A DNA stretch of 64,000 nucleotides from Paludibacterium paludis (GCF_018802605.1 NZ_CP069161.1:3224001-3288000); one strand, 5' to 3'; counted from the first letter of the stretch, positions 24,634 to 34,222 are shown. The notes: a model not told the origin generated them from the sequence alone. Numbers and translations: made by a program.

Positions 24634-25406
24634 GTCATTTCTCCTTGTGGGTTGAAGTAATTGCACAGCCATCCACGTTCGCCGTGGGTGATCTCGAAAT
24701 CCAGTCCGTACAGCTCACGCAGCCGGCTCTCGGTCACGACCTCCCGTACCGCGCCGGCGCAATGGACGCCACCGCCCTTCATCGCAACGATGTGATCCGA
24801 GTAGTGGGAAGCAAAGTTGATGTCGTGCACCACCAGGATCACGGTGCGGCCGAACTCGTCGCACAGGCGGCGCAGCGCGCGCATGATGTGCACCGCGTGC
24901 CGGATGTCGAGGTTGTTCAACGGCTCGTCGAGCAGCAGACAGTCCGTCTGCTGGGCGATGGTCATGGCCAAAAACGCCATCTGGCGCTGCCCGCCGCTTA
25001 GCTCGTCCAGGTAAGCGTCGCGGAGCGGTTGCAGCGACAGGAAGGCAATGGCTTCGTCGATGGCGAGGCGATCCTCGGCGGTCAGCGCGCCGCGGCTGTA
25101 GGGAAAGCGCCCGAAGGCGACCAGCTCGCCGACCGTCAGGCGCAAGTTGAAGCCTGGCGACTGGCGCAAGGTGGCGACACGCCGGGCATAGTCGCCCATG
25201 CGGATCTCCGAGACACGGCGGCCGTCGATCAGTATTTCCCCCCCGGAGGGCTCCAGCAGGCGGGCCATCATCATCAGCAGCGTCGACTTGCCCGCGCCGT
25301 TCGGACCGATCAGAGAGGTCAGTCGCCGCGCAGGAAACCTTGCGCTGACATTGGAAAGCACGGCTTTGGCGCCGTAGGTTTTGCAGAGGCTGTTGACTGT
25401 GATCAT
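24630..25406 (-). CDS. Iron-siderophore ABC transporter ATPase (FepC type)
   Basis: A 258-residue ATP-binding protein with Walker A GPNGAGKST at about residues 33-41, Q-loop TLRQSPGFN, signature LSGGQRQMAF, Walker B CLLLDEPLNNLD and the H-loop VVHDINFA. It powers import of the ferric siderophore through the two permeases encoded just upstream. Its ATG at 25406 overlaps the end of the second permease, and its stop overlaps the binding protein start. Both are four-base ATGA overlaps, typical of tight translational coupling. Confidence 0.94.
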   Translation of the reverse strand: MITVNSLCKTYGAKAVLSNVSARFPARRLTSLIGPNGAGKSTLLMMMARLLEPSGGEILIDGRRVSEIRMGDYARRVATLRQSPGFNLRLTVGELVAFGRFPYSRGALTAEDRLAIDEAIAFLSLQPLRDAYLDELSGGQRQMAFLAMTIAQQTDCLLLDEPLNNLDIRHAVHIMRALRRLCDEFGRTVILVVHDINFASHYSDHIVAMKGGGVHCAGAVREVVTESRLRELYGLDFEITHGERGWLCNYFNPQGEMT

Positions 25407-26353
25407 GTTGAACCCCGCGTACGCACCATCAGCGCAAGAAACCAGGCGCCGCAGACCAGGTTGACGAGGATGCCGACGGTGGTTCGGTAATTGAAGACGT
25501 GCTCGACCGCGAGCTGGGCGAGGAGGAAGAGGCTGATGGCGGTGCCGCAGCCCACGGGCAACGTGATCCGGTGCCGGAAAGTGCCGGCCAGCGCATAAGT
25601 GATGTTGGCCACGAAGATACCCATGAAGGCCGTGGGCCCGACAAGGCTGGTCGACACCGCCACCAGCGCGGCGATCAGCGCGAGGTGCCGCCGAACCGTT
25701 CGCCGGTAGTCCACGCCCAGGGACATGGCCTGTTCGCGCCCCAGCGAAAGCACGTCGAGCGCTGGCAACGTCCTGAGGCCGGCAAGAACGAGCAGCGCCA
25801 CGATAATGGCCGAGCCGAGCAACTGCCCGGGCTCCGTTCTGTTGAAGGACGCCTGGCTGAAGCCCTGCAGCACGGAAAACTCTCCCGGACTGATCCTCAA
25901 CTGCACAAACTGCGTGATGGCGCCGATCACCATCGTCAGGACCAGGCCCAGCAGCAAAAGGAAATACACATTGTTTGCGCCATCGCGGAACACGCCGCGA
26001 TGGAGGCACGCCGAATAGCCGAGCATCAGCGGCACCGACAGCGCGAAGTGGCCGCCGGCGCCGGGCAGGACCACGCTCTGGGTGCCCATGATCAGGATCA
26101 GCAAGGCTTGCAGCAGCAAATAGACCGCCTCGTACCCCATGATCGCCGGTGTCAGTATGCGGTTGCCGGTGAGGGTCTGGAAGACGATCGAGGACCAGGC
26201 GATGCAGACGCCGCCGATAAGCATGGCGGTCAGCCTGGCCAGCCGCCCGGGGATGACGTAGTCGACGTCGAAGCCGGAGTTCACCAGCAGGAAGGTCAGA
26301 GCCAGCGCTGTCGCCACGATCCATGGGGCATATCCGGGAACGGCGCGTCTCAT
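25403..26353 (-). CDS. Iron-siderophore ABC permease (FecCD family), second
   Basis: A 316-residue inner membrane permease with 8-10 hydrophobic segments (for example IVATALALTFLLVNSG, LLLQALLILIMG and YFLLLLGLVLTMVIG). Diagnostic FecCD sequences include MLIGGVCIAWSSIVFQTLTGNRILTPAIMG and LSLGREQAMSLGVDYR. In FatCD/VctDG-type transporters two such permeases pair. The start at 26353 overlaps the first permease stop. The reading frame is open well upstream, but that part is the antisense of the first permease's frame and is not real. Confidence 0.92.
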   Translation of the reverse strand: MRRAVPGYAPWIVATALALTFLLVNSGFDVDYVIPGRLARLTAMLIGGVCIAWSSIVFQTLTGNRILTPAIMGYEAVYLLLQALLILIMGTQSVVLPGAGGHFALSVPLMLGYSACLHRGVFRDGANNVYFLLLLGLVLTMVIGAITQFVQLRISPGEFSVLQGFSQASFNRTEPGQLLGSAIIVALLVLAGLRTLPALDVLSLGREQAMSLGVDYRRTVRRHLALIAALVAVSTSLVGPTAFMGIFVANITYALAGTFRHRITLPVGCGTAISLFLLAQLAVEHVFNYRTTVGILVNLVCGAWFLALMVRTRGST

Positions 26354-27291
26354 CGGTTCCCCCTGATAATCAGCAAGAGGAACAGCCCTCCTCCCACGGC
26401 GCCCGCCGTCAGGCCGATCGGCACCTCGAACGGGTAGATGAGCAGCCGCCCGAGGATGTCGCAGACCAGCAGCAGGGAGGCGCCCCCCAGGGCCACGATG
26501 GGCAAAGTGCGGCTCAGGTTGTCGCCGTAACGCAGCGCGACCAGATTCGGAATGACCAGCCCCACGAAGGGGATCGCTCCGACGGTGATGACCGTGACGG
26601 ATACGGTGACGGACACCAGCATCAGCCCCAGCGCCACCGTGGCCGGGTAGTTCAACCCGAGGCTCGCGGCCATTCCCTCCCCCATGGCGAGTACCGTAAA
26701 GCGATGGGCGTAGAGGTAGGTGAGCGCGACGATCGGCATGATCAGATAAATGACTTCGTAGTTTCCCTCGACGATTCTGGAAAAGTCGCCCAAGAGCCAA
26801 CCTTGCATGCTCTGCAGAAAATTGTGACGGTAGGCGTAGAACTCGGCGACGGCGCCAAGAACGCCTCCGTACATCAAGCCGACGACAGGCACGATGACCG
26901 TATTCCCGAACCGGATGCGGCGGAGGATCCCGACAAGCATCAGGTTGGCGACGAAGCAGAAGAACAGCGCGCACACCATCCGCTCCACCGCGCTGGCGGC
27001 GGGAATCAGGGTGAGCGACACCAGGATGCCGAGCCTGGCCGCATCCAGCCCGCCGGAGGTGGCCGGTTCGATGAACTTGTTGCGGACAATGTGCTGAAGG
27101 ATCGTCCCGCAGACGGACAGGCCCACGCCGGTCAATATCAGCGCCGCCAGCCGCGGCAGCCGGCTGGCGGTCAAGGTCAGCCAAAGATCGCCGGACGGGG
27201 AAAATCCCTGCGACCATGTCATTTGCCGCGCACCGACCAGCAACGATGCGCCGCACAGCACGACAAACACACCCAACAGTCCCGCGCGCAT
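26350..27291 (-). CDS. Iron-siderophore ABC permease (FecCD family), first
   Basis: A 313-residue permease with a hydrophobic N-terminus (LLGVFVVLCGASLLVG) and the FecCD signature LIGVGLSVCGTILQHIVRNKFIEP-type stretch, DAARLGILVSL, MLVGILRRIRFGN and VGAIPFVGLVIPNLVAL, where the PFVGLVIPN block contacts the ATPase. The ATG at 27291 overlaps the stop of the upstream ABC half-transporter. Together with the next gene it forms the channel of the ferric siderophore importer. Confidence 0.93.
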   Translation of the reverse strand: MRAGLLGVFVVLCGASLLVGARQMTWSQGFSPSGDLWLTLTASRLPRLAALILTGVGLSVCGTILQHIVRNKFIEPATSGGLDAARLGILVSLTLIPAASAVERMVCALFFCFVANLMLVGILRRIRFGNTVIVPVVGLMYGGVLGAVAEFYAYRHNFLQSMQGWLLGDFSRIVEGNYEVIYLIMPIVALTYLYAHRFTVLAMGEGMAASLGLNYPATVALGLMLVSVTVSVTVITVGAIPFVGLVIPNLVALRYGDNLSRTLPIVALGGASLLLVCDILGRLLIYPFEVPIGLTAGAVGGGLFLLLIIRGNR

Positions 27292-29048
27292 CAACCCCGC
27301 TCTCCTGTCGAAGCCGCGGGCGCGATGCGCCAGCCTTTGGCGGCGCGGCGCTGGCGGAGGAATTGCGCGTACCTTCCACCGCTGTCGCGCAAGTGCGCGG
27401 GCGAGCCCTGTTCCACGATTCGTCCTCCTTCAAGCACCACGATATGGTCGGCCATCGCCACGGTGGAGAGCTGGTGCGCGATCACCAGCAGCGTTCGCTG
27501 GTGGCGCAGGCGCGCCAGTGTCTCGGCGATGATGGCCTGGTTCTCGGTGTCCAGCGCCGCCGTGGCTTCGTCCACCAGCAAAATGGGCGCGTCCTTGATC
27601 AGTGCGCGGGCGATGGCGATACGCTGCCGCTCGCCACCGGACAGACGCGCCCCGCCCTCTCCGACCCGCGTGGCAAGACCCTCGGGCAAACGTTCGGCGA
27701 TCCCGGTCACCCCCGCCTGGCGCGCGGCATTCATGATCCGCTCATCGTCCGCCGCCGGGTTGCCGACACGGAGGTTGTCGGCGATGCTGCCCGCGAACAG
27801 ATAGCTGTCCTGAAAGATCTGGCTGATCAGGCCGGCCAATGGCTCGTCGGCCATGTCGCGCACGTCGACGCCGCCGACGAGCACGCTGCCCCGGTTCACA
27901 TCGAAGAAACGCGGAATGAGCCGCATCAGCGTCGTCTTGCCCGAACCGGACTCGCCGATCAGGGCGACCATGCTGCCCGGCTCGATGCGCAGGCTCACAC
28001 CGCTCAATACTTCGGGCTCGCCGGCCGCATAACGAAAATGCACGTCGCGCAGTTCGACGGACGCATCGCGCGGCGCGCGGGGAGCCTCCGGTTGTGGAAG
28101 GGGTTTGACGGCGAACAGTTCGCGAATCGCCTCGAGCTGGCCGCGTGCGCCGCGCAGCACCTCGCCATAACCGACGACTTCCAGGAGCGCGTTGACGAAG
28201 AGCCCCGCCAGCAGCAGGGAAACGATGGAGGCCATGACGTCGTCGACGGACAAGCTCCCGCTCATCCCGAACGCCACCGCGAACAGCAAGGCCGCAAAGA
28301 CGGTTTGCACAAACCAGACATTGAGCACGGACGCCCCCGCCGACAGCCAGATCAGCCGCGAACCCGATCGGTGTTGCCGCTCGAAGGTCTGTTCAAGCCA
28401 GCGCGTACTGCCGCCCTCGCTGTTAAAGGCGCGCAGCACGGACTGTGCCCGGGCGAACTCCACCACGCGCTGGCTGGACTCGGCGAAGCGCCGCTGGAAG
28501 GCTTCGTCGGCACGGCGCGAAAGCCTGGCCGTGAGCGCGAGGATGGCCGTCATCAGCGGCAGGGCGATCAGCGCGACCCATCCCGCGGCTCCATGCAGCA
28601 CAAACAGCGCGACAACGAGGACCGCCGCCGTCACCGCGCTGGCGATGACCGGAGTGAACACGTGAGCGGGAAGCTGGGCGATGGCCATCATGCCCTGTGT
28701 GACCACATGCCCCAGACGAGCCGTGTTCTGCGGCAGGAACCAGCCCACGGGCAGTTGCGCCACATGGTTGCCCAGCCGGTGGCGCGCGCCTTGCAGGATG
28801 GCGACGCCCACACGTACGCCGGCGTGCTCCACCCGGCGCCGCCAACCCCAGGAAACAGCGACTCCTGCCAGCAGAGCGGCCAGCCACGGCGCGGCGTTGC
28901 CCGTGTCGCCCGCCAGCAGATGGACAAGAGCCGGCGCCAGCGCCGTGACGCTCAGCCCGCAGAGCACGCCGTAGGCCACCGCCATCGCGACATAGCGCCG
29001 GAAAATGGGCGCATCCTCGCCCAGCAGTTGAAGAAAGGTCTTCAGCAT
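27291..29048 (-). CDS. ABC half-transporter, membrane-ATPase fusion (IrtB/YbtQ-like)
   Basis: A 585-residue protein with six membrane segments in the first 310 residues and an ATPase domain behind them: Walker A GESGSGKTT, signature LSGGERQRIA and Walker B ILLVDEATAALD. It has the exporter fold, but its place in a siderophore operon next to a second, unlike half-transporter matches the heterodimeric importers IrtAB of mycobacteria and YbtPQ of Yersinia, which move iron siderophores inward. It overlaps the other half-transporter by seven bases. Direction of transport cannot be proved from sequence. Confidence 0.9.
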   Translation of the reverse strand: MLKTFLQLLGEDAPIFRRYVAMAVAYGVLCGLSVTALAPALVHLLAGDTGNAAPWLAALLAGVAVSWGWRRRVEHAGVRVGVAILQGARHRLGNHVAQLPVGWFLPQNTARLGHVVTQGMMAIAQLPAHVFTPVIASAVTAAVLVVALFVLHGAAGWVALIALPLMTAILALTARLSRRADEAFQRRFAESSQRVVEFARAQSVLRAFNSEGGSTRWLEQTFERQHRSGSRLIWLSAGASVLNVWFVQTVFAALLFAVAFGMSGSLSVDDVMASIVSLLLAGLFVNALLEVVGYGEVLRGARGQLEAIRELFAVKPLPQPEAPRAPRDASVELRDVHFRYAAGEPEVLSGVSLRIEPGSMVALIGESGSGKTTLMRLIPRFFDVNRGSVLVGGVDVRDMADEPLAGLISQIFQDSYLFAGSIADNLRVGNPAADDERIMNAARQAGVTGIAERLPEGLATRVGEGGARLSGGERQRIAIARALIKDAPILLVDEATAALDTENQAIIAETLARLRHQRTLLVIAHQLSTVAMADHIVVLEGGRIVEQGSPAHLRDSGGRYAQFLRQRRAAKGWRIAPAASTGERG

Positions 29049-30850
29049 GACGACGCCTCCGGAACCATGGCCGTTTCGTAACCGCCCCGGGCCCAGAGCC
29101 TCGCATAGCGACCCTCCTGCGCCAAGAGCTGCGAATGCGTTCCCTGTTCGGTGATTTCTCCGTTTTCAAGTACGAGGATGCGGTCTGCATGCATCACCGT
29201 GTCGAGCCGGTGCGCGATGACCAGCACCGTTCGGCCCCGAGCGAAGTTCGACAGCGCATCCTGGATCGCCGCTTCGTTGCCGGCATCGGCGGCGGCGGTG
29301 GCCTCATCGAGCACCAGCACCGGCGGATCAAGAAGCACCGCTCGCGCGATACTGACCCGCTGGCGCTCGCCGCCGGATAATTGCGCATCCTCGCCGACCA
29401 CTGAGTCGTAGCCGCGCGGCAGGGCCAGAATGCGTTCGTGGATAGCGGCGGCGCGCGCGGCGTCCTCGATCTCGCGCTGGCTGGCCGCAGGCCGGCCCAG
29501 CGCAATGTTGTCGCGCACGCTGGCGTGGATCAGCTGCACCTCCTGCAACACGAAACCGATGCTCCGGTAAAGCTGCGAAGTTTCGATGCGCCGCAAGTCC
29601 GCGCCCCCGAGCGTGATACGTCCCTGCGCCGGATCGAAAAAGCGCAGCAGCAGCCGAGCCAGCGTCGACTTGCCCGCGCCGGACGGGCCGACAATGGCCG
29701 TGACCGTACCGGCTTCCAGAGTGAAGCTGACGTTCACCAATGCCTGGTGACCTTCCCCATAGGTATAAGCGACGTTTTCAAAGCGGACTTCGTGCCCGGC
29801 GGGACATTGGCGCTCGCTTGGGCCGACCGGTTCGAGCACGGGGGTCTCGAGCAGCGCCAGCACGCGCTGCGCCGCGCCCGTGGCGTTTCCCAGGTCGTGC
29901 AGCAACGTATGCAGCAACAGCAGCGGCGCGCAGATGCCCGGGCCGACCAGGGCGAACGGCAGGATGCCGGCGGGAGCGATCATGTCCAGATGGGCAAACA
30001 GAGTGCCAACCATCAGCACCACCCCCAGCACCGTGACAGGGGCGATCATGGCATGGGCATGAGCCATCGAGGCCACCAGTGGACGGGTGAAACCGGCGAA
30101 TGACTCGGCGAAGGCATCGATGGCCTCCCGGTAACCGCGGTGCATCCGGTCCGCGCCACCAAACGCCTTGACCACCGGAATGCCGTTGACGAACTCGACG
30201 GTCGCGCTGTTGATGCGCCCCAGTCCGGCGACGAATTCCCGCATGTTCGCGCCGCTGGCCTTCAGCGCACGGCGCAGGAACAAAAAGAAACCGGTGAACG
30301 GCAGCAGTGACACGATGGCCATTCGCCAATCCTGCGCGAACAGGTAGATGACCGAGACCAGTATCGCGCCCACGGCCTGACCCGCGGCCGTAAAGAAGTG
30401 CGCGGTCAGGCTGTGCAATGTGGCGATATCGTCCTGCATCGCCTGCTTGACCTCCCCCGATGCCCGGCTGGTGAACCAGCCCAGCGGCACCCGGGCCAGG
30501 CGCTGCGCCGCCGCCTGTCGCAGGTGGTGGGTAATGCGGTTGTCGGCCAGGTGGGCGATCAGTCCGCCGGCGCAGGCCAGCGCCATGCCGGCGAACATGC
30601 ACGTCGCGCTGACGATGACCGTCGGCCAGATTGCGTTCTTTGCCAAGGTTGGCGCATCCGCGCCAGCCCCGGAGCCTTCGAGAACGACCTGCGCAATGTG
30701 CGCGATGCCGGCCAACGGCGCCAGTGTGAGCATGGCGCCCGCCGAGGCCAGTATGGCGGCGGCGATCAGGCGTCCGCGTATGGGGCTCAATACCCGGCCG
30801 ATCGGTCCTGGCGCTTGGGACTCGCCTGCGGCGGCATCATGTAGGCTCAT
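29042..30850 (-). CDS. ABC half-transporter, membrane-ATPase fusion (IrtA/YbtP-like)
   Basis: A 602-residue partner of the preceding gene's product: six membrane segments, then Walker A GPSGAGKST, signature LSGGERQRVS and Walker B VLVLDEATAAAD. The ATG at 30850 (MSLHDAAAG) has GGAG six bases upstream; the next ATG at 30862 is possible. It lacks the FAD-binding siderophore-reductase domain found in IrtA. It is the first gene of the operon and diverges from the TetR gene across 266 bases with a Fur-like box and an inverted repeat. Confidence 0.9.
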   Translation of the reverse strand: MSLHDAAAGESQAPGPIGRVLSPIRGRLIAAAILASAGAMLTLAPLAGIAHIAQVVLEGSGAGADAPTLAKNAIWPTVIVSATCMFAGMALACAGGLIAHLADNRITHHLRQAAAQRLARVPLGWFTSRASGEVKQAMQDDIATLHSLTAHFFTAAGQAVGAILVSVIYLFAQDWRMAIVSLLPFTGFFLFLRRALKASGANMREFVAGLGRINSATVEFVNGIPVVKAFGGADRMHRGYREAIDAFAESFAGFTRPLVASMAHAHAMIAPVTVLGVVLMVGTLFAHLDMIAPAGILPFALVGPGICAPLLLLHTLLHDLGNATGAAQRVLALLETPVLEPVGPSERQCPAGHEVRFENVAYTYGEGHQALVNVSFTLEAGTVTAIVGPSGAGKSTLARLLLRFFDPAQGRITLGGADLRRIETSQLYRSIGFVLQEVQLIHASVRDNIALGRPAASQREIEDAARAAAIHERILALPRGYDSVVGEDAQLSGGERQRVSIARAVLLDPPVLVLDEATAAADAGNEAAIQDALSNFARGRTVLVIAHRLDTVMHADRILVLENGEITEQGTHSQLLAQEGRYARLWARGGYETAMVPEASSC

Positions 30851-31002
30851 GAAAAACTCCATCAATACAAATACATACCCAGTCATTTCACCGCGCTCGG
30901 CGGAGGTGGCGAAGACGACTCCCGACCCATGCTCGCGGCGATCGGCCGCCCGTTTTCCGGAGGATTGCTTCGGCTGGCGCGCAGTTCGCTCACACATGAG
31001 CA

Positions 31003-31017
31003 TGAGAATTATTTGCA
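31003..31017. promoter_or_regulatory. Fur-like box in the tetR/ABC operon divergent region
   Basis: TGAGAAT-T-ATTTGCA agrees with the 7-1-7 Fur pattern at 11 of 14 positions by hand count. It lies between the divergent ABC operon and the TetR gene and would place both under iron control. Confidence 0.65.
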
Positions 31018-31036
31018 TCACTATAAACCAAATCTC

Positions 31037-31064
31037 GATTTAGTTGAATCGAATAAACTAAATC
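31037..31064. promoter_or_regulatory. Inverted repeat, candidate TetR operator
   Basis: GATTTAGTT-N10-AACTAAATC, a perfect 9-bp inverted repeat in an AT-rich stretch 53 bases upstream of the TetR gene and on the promoter side of the ABC operon. Its length and position fit a TetR-family dimer site. Confidence 0.65.
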
Positions 31065-31116
31065 TGTCGAAGCCGGTTAAAATGAGGGGAGTCACCGCCA
31101 ATCAGAAGGAATAGCC

Positions 31117-31770
31117 ATGAAGCCGCCAGAGAGTCCCGCCGTGCGTGGACGCCCGCGCACCATCTCGCGCGAACGGATTGCCGACGCGGGCATCGGAATC
31201 GGCCTGCCGAACATCACCTTCATCGGGGTCGCCGCCGCGCTGGGCGTCAGCCATACCGCGCTTTACAAACATGTTCCCGGTCTCGAGGAGCTCAAGTGTC
31301 TGGTCGCGGAGGAGATCTTCCACCGCTGGCAGATTCCCCGGGCTCGCCATGACGGACGGGGAGAATTAAAGGACTACCTGATCGGATTTGCCGAATCCGT
31401 GCGGGAGTTTGTCAAGGCGCACCCGGGACTGACCCCTTACGTGATTCGCCGGCTGGCCGCCACGGAGTCCATGATCGCCAAGATTGACGAACACCAGCGC
31501 CATATTGCCCGGGCTTTCGGAATCACAGAGGAGCAGGCGCGGTGGCTGCTGGCGACCGTGGCATTTCATGGCCTGGCCGTGGCCGACACCGTGTATTCGG
31601 TAGCTGGCCGGGAACCTGCCGTGAATGCGGATCACCGCGACGAGGAAAACGAGATGGAATCCGAACTCGCCCGGGGGATGCACGCGCTCATCGTCGGAGC
31701 GCTAGTCATGCTCGAAGAAGGCATCCCGCTCGAACAGAATGCGTCAGGGCAGGATGGGCGGCGCCCATGA
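31117..31770 (+). CDS. TetR-family regulator of the siderophore operon
   Basis: A 217-residue protein. Residues about 15-60 form the helix-turn-helix (RERIADAGI, then ITFIGVAAALGVSHTALYKHVPG, read by pattern as helices 1-3 of TetR), with a helical ligand domain behind it. The ATG at 31117 follows AGAAGGAATAGCC. It is divergent from the ABC operon and shares the region with a Fur-like box and an inverted repeat, so it probably represses itself and the operon and answers to a siderophore or related compound. The ligand is unknown. Confidence 0.9.
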   Translation: MKPPESPAVRGRPRTISRERIADAGIGIGLPNITFIGVAAALGVSHTALYKHVPGLEELKCLVAEEIFHRWQIPRARHDGRGELKDYLIGFAESVREFVKAHPGLTPYVIRRLAATESMIAKIDEHQRHIARAFGITEEQARWLLATVAFHGLAVADTVYSVAGREPAVNADHRDEENEMESELARGMHALIVGALVMLEEGIPLEQNASGQDGRRP

Positions 31771-31849
31771 GCGCTCCGCTTTTGGCCGGTCACAGTGAAC
31801 GGTTCGCGGCAACCGGGGCCATCCGGCTCTCGACAAAGCCGCGACCCGC

Positions 31850-33235
31850 TTAGCGCGCCTTGTCCAGGGCGCGCGCCAGCGCCTCGAAAACCCGGTTGTC
31901 GGTGGATTGAGCCACATTGAAACGCGCAAAGCTCCCCGCGCTCAGCGATTGACTGAACGCATTGCCCGGCGCCAGCACCACGTCTTCTTTCAGACAGGCC
32001 CGCGCGATGGCGGCGGCATCGACGCCATCGGGCAAACGGCACCAGAGAAACATCCCGGCCTGCGGAACCCGCCATGGCGTGATGCCGAGCGGTTCGAGCC
32101 GGGCGAGCGTGTTGTCCATTTCCCGGGCCAGCCGCACGCGCACCGCCTCCATGTGACGGCGGTAGCCGCTGTCGGTCAATGCCGCCAGCACCATTTCGGA
32201 CGCCAAACGCCCGCCGCCGAAGCCCGTGGCGATTTTCAGGTCGATGAGGCTGTCGATCCAGTCGGGCCGGGCCGCAATGTAGCCGCAACGCAGCGAGGCG
32301 GAGACGGTTTTGGAAAAGCTGCCGATATGGATGACCCGCGACAGACCGTCGAACGCCGCCAGCCGCGGCGCGGGATGGACCTCGAAGTCGGCGAAGATAT
32401 CGTCCTCGACGATCACCAGATCCGAACTGTCGGCCAGCGACAGCAGGCGATGCGCCGTGACGGGCGAGAGCACCGCTCCGGTGGGATTGTGGATGGCCGA
32501 GTTCGTGATGTAGAGCCGCGGCGAATGCGCCTGCAACGCGGCGCCGAACATCGCCACATCCGGTCCGTTAGGCGTAACGGGCACCCCCACGACCCGCACG
32601 CGGTGCGCCTTGAGCAAAGCATGAAAATTGAAGTAGCACGGATCGTCGACGAGGACGGTATCGCCCGGTTCGAGCAAAAACCGGCAAATCAGGTCGATCG
32701 CCTGCGTTCCCGATTCGGTGAGCATGATCTGCTCGGGCGATGCCTCGACGCCCGTGGCCAGCAGGCGCCGGGAAAGAAATTGCCGCAATGCCGACAGGCC
32801 GGGCGGCGTGGCGTATTCGGTCAGCGCCGCCGTATCGGCCCGCGCCAGCGAGCGCAGGGCGCGTCGCATTCCTTTCTCATACATCCACTCGGAGGGCAAC
32901 CAGCCGCACCCCGGCCTGAGCACGCCGGCATCCGCTTCCAGCGCCTGCCGCGAAATCCACAACGGATCGACTTCCCGGTCAAGCTTCGGACCGATCTTTG
33001 TCAACGCCAGTGGACAAAGGGGACCGCTCACATAAAACCCCGAGCCGCGGCGCGAGGTAATGGCCCCCTCCGCGGCCAACCGTTCATAGGCTTCCAGAAC
33101 CGTCGACACCGAAAGCCGCATGGCCCGGGCCTGGGCGCGCACGGAGGGCAGGCGCATCCCCGGCAGGTAACGGCGGGAGGTGATCGCCGACCGGATTTCC
33201 GCCATGACGGCACTGATCCGGGTACCGTTTTTCAT
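31850..33235 (-). CDS. MocR-type regulator: GntR helix-turn-helix fused to aminotransferase
   Basis: A 461-residue PLP-dependent regulator. Residues about 5-70 are a winged helix of GntR type (RYLPGMRLPSVRAQARAMRL, VSTVLEAYERLAAEG). Residues about 100-461 are a fold-type I aminotransferase, with the PLP lysine in IGSFSKTVSASLRCGY. MocR proteins sense amino acids or B6 vitamers and usually control a divergent neighbour. That neighbour here is a DMT-family exporter whose start lies 123 bases away. The pair therefore probably forms an amino-acid or metabolite efflux unit. Confidence 0.94.
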   Translation of the reverse strand: MKNGTRISAVMAEIRSAITSRRYLPGMRLPSVRAQARAMRLSVSTVLEAYERLAAEGAITSRRGSGFYVSGPLCPLALTKIGPKLDREVDPLWISRQALEADAGVLRPGCGWLPSEWMYEKGMRRALRSLARADTAALTEYATPPGLSALRQFLSRRLLATGVEASPEQIMLTESGTQAIDLICRFLLEPGDTVLVDDPCYFNFHALLKAHRVRVVGVPVTPNGPDVAMFGAALQAHSPRLYITNSAIHNPTGAVLSPVTAHRLLSLADSSDLVIVEDDIFADFEVHPAPRLAAFDGLSRVIHIGSFSKTVSASLRCGYIAARPDWIDSLIDLKIATGFGGGRLASEMVLAALTDSGYRRHMEAVRVRLAREMDNTLARLEPLGITPWRVPQAGMFLWCRLPDGVDAAAIARACLKEDVVLAPGNAFSQSLSAGSFARFNVAQSTDNRVFEALARALDKAR

Positions 33236-33358
33236 TCTTTCCCCCTGATCCGTTGTAGGTTTTTATACATAACAGTTCTTTTTAATTGTATTGGACTGTC
33301 GCTGGCGCGGCCAGCCGTGCCGTTATCTACTGAGAGCCGTCAACAAAGGAGGGGTCGT

Positions 33359-34222
33359 ATGGATAAAACACGCCGCGGCTGGATCAACGGGTTCATCGGC
33401 GTCGCCATCTTTGCCGGATCGTTGCCGGCGACACGGATCGCCGTGGCGGACTTCAGCCCGACGTTTCTGACCGGCGCGCGCGCCAGCATCGCGGCCACGC
33501 TGGGGCTGGCCCTGCTGCATCTCTTGCGGCAACCCCGACCGACCCTCGCCGATGTGCCGTCGTTGGCCATCACCGCCGCCGGCGTGGTGGTGGGATTTCC
33601 TTTGCTGACCGCCCTGGCACTGCAACACGTGACGTCCGCGCATTCGATCGTGTTTCTCGGATTGCTGCCGCTTAGCACGGCGCTCTTCGCCGTACTGCGT
33701 GCCGGAGAACGACCGAGGCCCGCCTTCTGGTTGTTCTCGGGGCTTGGCAGCGCCTTCGTCGCAGGCTATGCGGCGCAAGGAGGCATCGAGGCATCGCTGC
33801 GGGGTGATGCCCTGATGCTGGCCGCCATCCTCGCGTGCGGACTGGGTTACGCGGAAGGTGCGCGGCTGTCCCGCACCCTGGGCGGCTGGCAGGTCATCAG
33901 TTGGGCGTTAACGCTGTCGCTGCCCGTCATGCTGTCGCTCGCACTTTTGACCATGCCGGCCTCCTTTGACCATGTCCGCGGCCCAGCGTGGCTCGGCCTG
34001 GCGTATGTGTCGTTGTTCAGCATGCTGATCGGATTCATGTTCTGGTACCGCGGACTGGCGCAAGGCGGCATCGCCGCGGTCGGGCAGCTTCAGTTGCTCC
34101 AGCCCTTCATGGGGCTAGGCCTGGCCGCGCTGCTGCTTCACGAGAACGTGAGCTGGGCAATGCTGATGGTGACATTCGGTGCGGTGATCTGCGTGGCCGG
34201 AGCCAAGAAATACGCCAAATAA
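33359..34222 (+). CDS. EamA-family (DMT) transporter, divergent from MocR
   Basis: A 287-residue inner membrane protein with ten hydrophobic segments and two EamA repeats, for example FAGSLPATRIAVADFSPTFL and SMLIGFMFWYRGLAQGGIAA, the latter typical of the second repeat. The ATG at 33359 has a very strong AAAGGAGGGG site. It is transcribed away from the mocR gene and is likely its main target. DMT proteins of this type export amino acids, nucleosides or similar metabolites. A weak terminator (GCGC-CAG-GCGC-TTTTT) follows at 34266-34277. Confidence 0.88.
   Translation: MDKTRRGWINGFIGVAIFAGSLPATRIAVADFSPTFLTGARASIAATLGLALLHLLRQPRPTLADVPSLAITAAGVVVGFPLLTALALQHVTSAHSIVFLGLLPLSTALFAVLRAGERPRPAFWLFSGLGSAFVAGYAAQGGIEASLRGDALMLAAILACGLGYAEGARLSRTLGGWQVISWALTLSLPVMLSLALLTMPASFDHVRGPAWLGLAYVSLFSMLIGFMFWYRGLAQGGIAAVGQLQLLQPFMGLGLAALLLHENVSWAMLMVTFGAVICVAGAKKYAK

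Noticed and set aside
24630-26324. A longer start for the siderophore ATPase giving a 564-residue fusion
   Set aside because: The extra N-terminal part lies out of frame over the permease gene; ATG 25406 overlaps the permease stop and starts the normal ABC domain.
25403-27433. A 676-residue version of the second permease
   Set aside because: The extra part is an out-of-frame reading of the first permease; length and motifs fit the start at 26353.
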